Below are positions 7,641-10,174 of a stretch of 10,174 nt of DNA, in pieces. Location: NCBI GenBank assembly GCA_025201705.1, contig MU617588.1, forward strand, positions 1 through 10,174, given 5' to 3'. Position 1 is the stretch's first letter. The number at the start of each line of letters is the position of its first letter. The notes under the pieces were generated by a model, which was given only the letters and a program-made list of their open reading frames with translations, made no database searches and was not told the origin of the DNA. The translations under genes were made by a program, and so were the position numbers. This DNA is from Dissophora ornata. Its lineage: Eukaryota > Mortierellomycota > Mortierellomycetes > Mortierellales > Mortierellaceae.

Positions 7641-9422
7641 ATGGAGAACATGGAACACGCTCAGCAGGAACAGGAGGTCGAGATACAGGAGGAAGAAGCC
7701 AATCACCTTCTCAGTACGTCTTTTTCCTTCTATGCTTGATGCCCCCCCGCCCGTCTATGAAATGGTCCATTGCGCGCATGGCACAGCGTCAAGCTCAGTT
7801 GGCACTCGTTTCTGATCTCCCTCTCCTTTCACTTCAACCCTCTCATGCTAGTCGGGAAACTTGAGGTAGATACTACAATGCATACCCTGCGCAGCGACTC
7901 CTGGAGGGGCTAGTTGAACTGACCACAGGAATGATCCTCCTCCTGTTCACAAACAACGTGTCTAGGAATGCGGAATCCAAAAAGCTGACATTGAGAAACT
8001 CAAGAGCGCGGGATACTACACAGTTGAATCTATTGCATACACCCCCAAGAAGGCCTTGCTCCTCATCAAGGGTATCTCAGAGGCCAAAGCCGACAAGATT
8101 ATCACAGAAGGTAAAAAAAAAAAAAAAGCAGAGCTTGAGATGAGCTGTTCCTAGTTTGTTGGTGGCAGTGCTAATACAAAAGGGTGGGGGGTTTTGCCTG
8201 TTTTATAAACCTAGCATCCCGAATGGTTCCAATGGGCTTTACAACAGCAACCGAGTTCCATGAGAGGAGAAGTGGCATGTTGCAGATTACCACTGGGTCT
8301 GGGGAATTGGACAAGCTTCTCGGCGGAGGCATTGAGACCGGTGCAATTACAGAACTCTTTGGAGAGTTCAGGACTGGAAAGAGTCAGCTTTGCCACATGT
8401 TGGCAGTAACATGCCAGGTATGGAGTCAGGAAAAAAAAAATAGTCTTTCGGGACTGAGGTCTTGTAACTGAATGTCATTTTACACTGGATCTACAGCCGG
8501 CGACCGAGAATTGATATTATTTCCTTACAAACATCTGGTAGCTCCCTTTAACTATGAATGGTGCAGAAGGAAGGTGCCTTTATATCGACACAGAAGGAAC
8601 CTTCCGTCCAGAGCGTCTACTCTCGATTGCAGAAAGGTAACCACAGTGCTCGATTAACATCTCCTCGATGTTTTCGCTCATTCTAAATTACTAACAATTC
8701 CCTGGTCTTTTTTTTTTTGCAACCAGATACAATCTCAAAGGCGAAGAGGTTCTGGAAAACGTGGCATACGCTCGCGCATACAATACAGACCATCAAATGA
8801 ACTTGTTGGTTCAGGCAGCCGCCATGATGTCAGAGTCACGGTTTGCCTTGTTGATTGTAGACAGTGCCACGTCATTGTACCGCACAGATTTCTCTGGACG
8901 TGGTGAGCTCTCTGCACGACAGATGCATATGGCTCGATTTCTGAGGAATCTCCAGCGCTTGGCTGACGAGGTAAGAAGAGTGCTTCTAAATTTGAATCTT
9001 GGCGGTTGGGGTGGGGAACTTGGACATGCTCGGCTGAGCAATAATAATAATGCTGATAATAATATTTATATGCTTTTTTTATCTCCGCAATATAGTTCGG
9101 TATAGCTGTTGTTATCACGAACCAGGTAGTGGCCCAGGTCGACGGCATGGCCATGTTCAATGCAGATAGCAAAAAGCCAATCGGAGGAAATATCATGGCA
9201 CACTCTTCAACAACGAGGTAGACACCCTACCTGCATTTCTTCTCGGTTTTGTACCATCGAGCAGCAGAGACTAACTGATCAAAATTTTTTAATAGGCTGT
9301 CGCTCCGTAAAGCAAGAGGAGAGAACCGTGTATGCAAGATCTATGACTCGCCATGCCTTCCTGAATCTGAAGCACAGTTCTCAATCGGACCTCATGGTAT
9401 TGCGGATGCCACCGAGGCTTAA
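7641..9422 (+). CDS. rad51: DNA repair and recombination protein RAD51
   Basis: I read eight exons: 7641-7713, 7852-7865, 7966-8110, 8215-8417, 8542-8636, 8727-8970, 9096-9217 and 9296-9422. They total 1023 nt, 340 aa, and all phases close. RAD51 forms ATP-dependent filaments on single-stranded DNA in the nucleus and carries out strand exchange in homologous recombination. Visible features: N-terminal helix-hairpin-helix region (about 25-78, with [21 protein letters not shown]), the polymerisation motif FTTA at 86-89, Walker A GEFRTGKS at 127-134 (K133), catalytic Glu in YIDTEGTF (E163), Walker B LLIVD at 218-222, loop 1 [10 protein letters not shown], loop 2 VAQVDG...KKPIGGN, and the ATP-cap Asp in [10 protein letters not shown] (D316). 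Residue numbers coincide with human RAD51 throughout. [13 protein letters not shown] and [11 protein letters not shown] identify RAD51 rather than the meiotic paralogue DMC1. The acidic, Gln/Glu-rich first 20 residues are typical. Differences from family consensus include S134, NGAEGR in place of GGGEGK, and Ser at 301 where Tyr is usual. Confidence 0.97.
7852..7865 (+). other. 14-nt microexon (exon 2) of RAD51
   Basis: Between CTAG and GTAGAT lie 14 bases that, joined to the last A of exon 1, encode Ile-Gly-Lys-Leu-Glu. Exon 3 then continues with Glu-Cys-Gly-Ile. The result, IGKLEECGI, matches the conserved RAD51 segment with I/AKLEE before the helix-hairpin-helix. Without it, exon 1 (phase 1) cannot join exon 3 (phase 0) in frame. 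Flanking introns are 138 and 100 nt. Confidence 0.88.
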
Positions 9423-9717
9423 AGACATAATATTTATGCCTTTCGAACCCATTTTCCACACACATGTAGCCTCGAAATCGCGATTTTATGTAGATGTATG
9501 TAAATACGAACAACAATAATAACAACGATGTATATTTTTTATCTTTTCTTTTCGCAGCTTGTTGTCACTGTCATTGGAGTTAAATACATGTGAGCGGCAT
9601 CCTGCAATTAATGGTTGGGAGGGGGGAAGGGGGAAGAGAAGGAGCGGGGGTCTATTCGTGGCTAGCGGCCATCCTGTATTTTCTTCGTCCAGGGGTTTTT
9701 TTTTTTTTTTTCCCTGT
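9423..9717. other. convergent 3' gap between RAD51 and the rhodanese-like gene
   Basis: These 295 bases separate two stop codons facing each other. They contain AT-rich stretches with TAAATA and AATAATAA around 9499-9522 that may serve RAD51 3'-end formation. A G-rich stretch lies at about 9617-9650. The 16-nt T run at 9696-9711 is A-rich on the minus strand, only 6 nt past the stop codon of the minus-strand gene. No gene or RNA is seen. Confidence 0.6.
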
Positions 9718-10065
9718 CTAGTAATCCCCACTCCAATACTCAGCCTCATAGGCTTCGACCAGAGTTTTATTGTCCTTATGCTTGCGTTGCCATTCATCAA
9801 ACCCTCCTCGCAAGATATTGACCTTTTGAGAGAGGGGTCCTCGATTTGCAACCTCGACAGCAGCAGCCTCTGTTTCTGTCAAACGAGCAGAATCGCGATA
9901 TTCAAGGGCCTCGGACCAACGACGCGCGGCTTTGGGACCTCGGACTTGAGAAAGAGCACAGTGAAAGAAAAGCTCGGGGACTTGTTTATACTGTTCGATT
10001 AGTGTTGGTAGTTGGTCGGGGAGCTCTTTGGATGGGATGTTGACACTTCCTGGGATGTGGCCGCC
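9718..10065 (-). CDS. Cdc25/rhodanese-type protein, last exon (5' partial)
   Basis: The visible exon encodes 115 residues and stops at TAG 9720-9718. It begins GGHIPGSVNIPS, the hallmark of rhodanese/Cdc25 folds (usually preceded by a VRDxDY strand, missing here). The active-site loop follows: FHCALSQVRGPKAA, with catalytic Cys at residue 36 and Arg at 42 of this exon, i.e. an HC(X5)R motif. The closing VNILRGGFDEWQRKH is also typical. Small fungal proteins of this type (fission yeast Ibp1, budding yeast Ych1, arsenate reductase Acr2) are Cdc25-like phosphatases or arsenate reductases; which activity applies here cannot be told. The six-residue catalytic loop favours phosphatase/arsenate reductase over sulfurtransferase. 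The upstream border is a clean AACAG acceptor in phase 0, so about 40-50 N-terminal residues should lie in exon(s) beyond the window end. Confidence 0.85.
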   Translation of the reverse strand, partial: GGHIPGSVNIPSKELPDQLPTLIEQYKQVPELFFHCALSQVRGPKAARRWSEALEYRDSARLTETEAAAVEVANRGPLSQKVNILRGGFDEWQRKHKDNKTLVEAYEAEYWSGDY

Positions 10066-10174
10066 CTGTTTTTTTGGGTGGTGACAAAACGTACGCGAGT
10101 ATTAGTTGAAAATGTAGAAACAAATAATGTTTCAAGCGTTTTGCGCGGAAACTTTAGAAGGGCAGAGGGAAAAA
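10066..10174 (-). other. intron of the rhodanese-like gene, running to the window edge
   Basis: On the minus strand this stretch ends in AAAAAACAG and contains CAACTAATAC (plus-strand 10099-10108), a good branch-point candidate about 35 nt before the acceptor. I see no convincing donor or coding sequence before the window ends, so the intron probably extends outside. Confidence 0.6.

Noticed and set aside
7401..7864. Two plus-strand frames of 112 and 148 codons across the RAD51 promoter and first exon
   Set aside because: One runs out of frame with RAD51 and the other reads through intron 1; the composition is Ser/Pro/Arg-rich and the spliced RAD51 model explains the sequence.
8472..8657. 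Plus-strand 61-codon frame in the middle of RAD51
   Set aside because: It crosses intron 4 and exon 5 in the wrong frame; the frame starting at 8542 gives conserved RAD51 sequence.
1..10174. Transposons, viral remnants, CRISPR arrays, tRNA or rRNA genes
   Set aside because: No long terminal or inverted repeats with target duplications, no transposase or polymerase motifs, no spaced repeat arrays and no cloverleaf-like sequence were seen.

Overview
This window looks like nuclear DNA from a filamentous or early-diverging fungus. Protein genes are split by short introns (78-143 nt, plus one of 442 nt) with GT...AG borders. There are no ribosome-binding sites or operons. The intron-rich RAD51, the roughly even base composition and the Ser/Gln/Pro-rich tails fit Mucoromycota, and Mortierella relatives are my best guess; that assignment is inference. 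I joined exons by hand from splice borders, reading phase and family conservation.

Layout. 1-952: no convincing gene; a GC-rich part, a GA-rich stretch, a CT-rich stretch and a T-rich leader upstream of the first gene. 953-4908 (+): five-exon Rho GTPase-activating protein of the SAC7-like type, 1069 aa, with an N-terminal RhoGAP domain and a very long disordered tail. 4909-5069: short convergent gap with poly(A)-type signals. 5070-7273 (-): two-exon gene for a 686-aa Ser/Thr/Ala-rich disordered protein that I cannot assign to a family; it carries DLLF, NPW and PPPFSKS short motifs. 7274-7640: divergent promoter region. 7641-9422 (+): eight-exon RAD51 recombinase, 340 aa, including a 14-nt microexon. 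9423-9717: convergent gap with a 16-nt T run. 9718-10065 (-): last visible exon of a Cdc25/rhodanese-type protein with an HC(X5)R active site; its 5' part lies beyond the window edge.

The four genes do not form an obvious pathway. RAD51 acts in homologous recombination, the RhoGAP in Rho signalling and cell polarity, and the rhodanese/Cdc25-like protein in phosphatase or arsenate-reductase type chemistry. Gene order is tail-to-tail, head-to-head, tail-to-tail, so only the disordered-protein gene and RAD51 could share a promoter region.

I found no mobile element, CRISPR array, RNA gene or evidence of a new multi-gene system. The observations most worth checking are the RAD51 microexon, the unrecognised disordered protein, and an overlapping upstream reading frame at the RhoGAP start.
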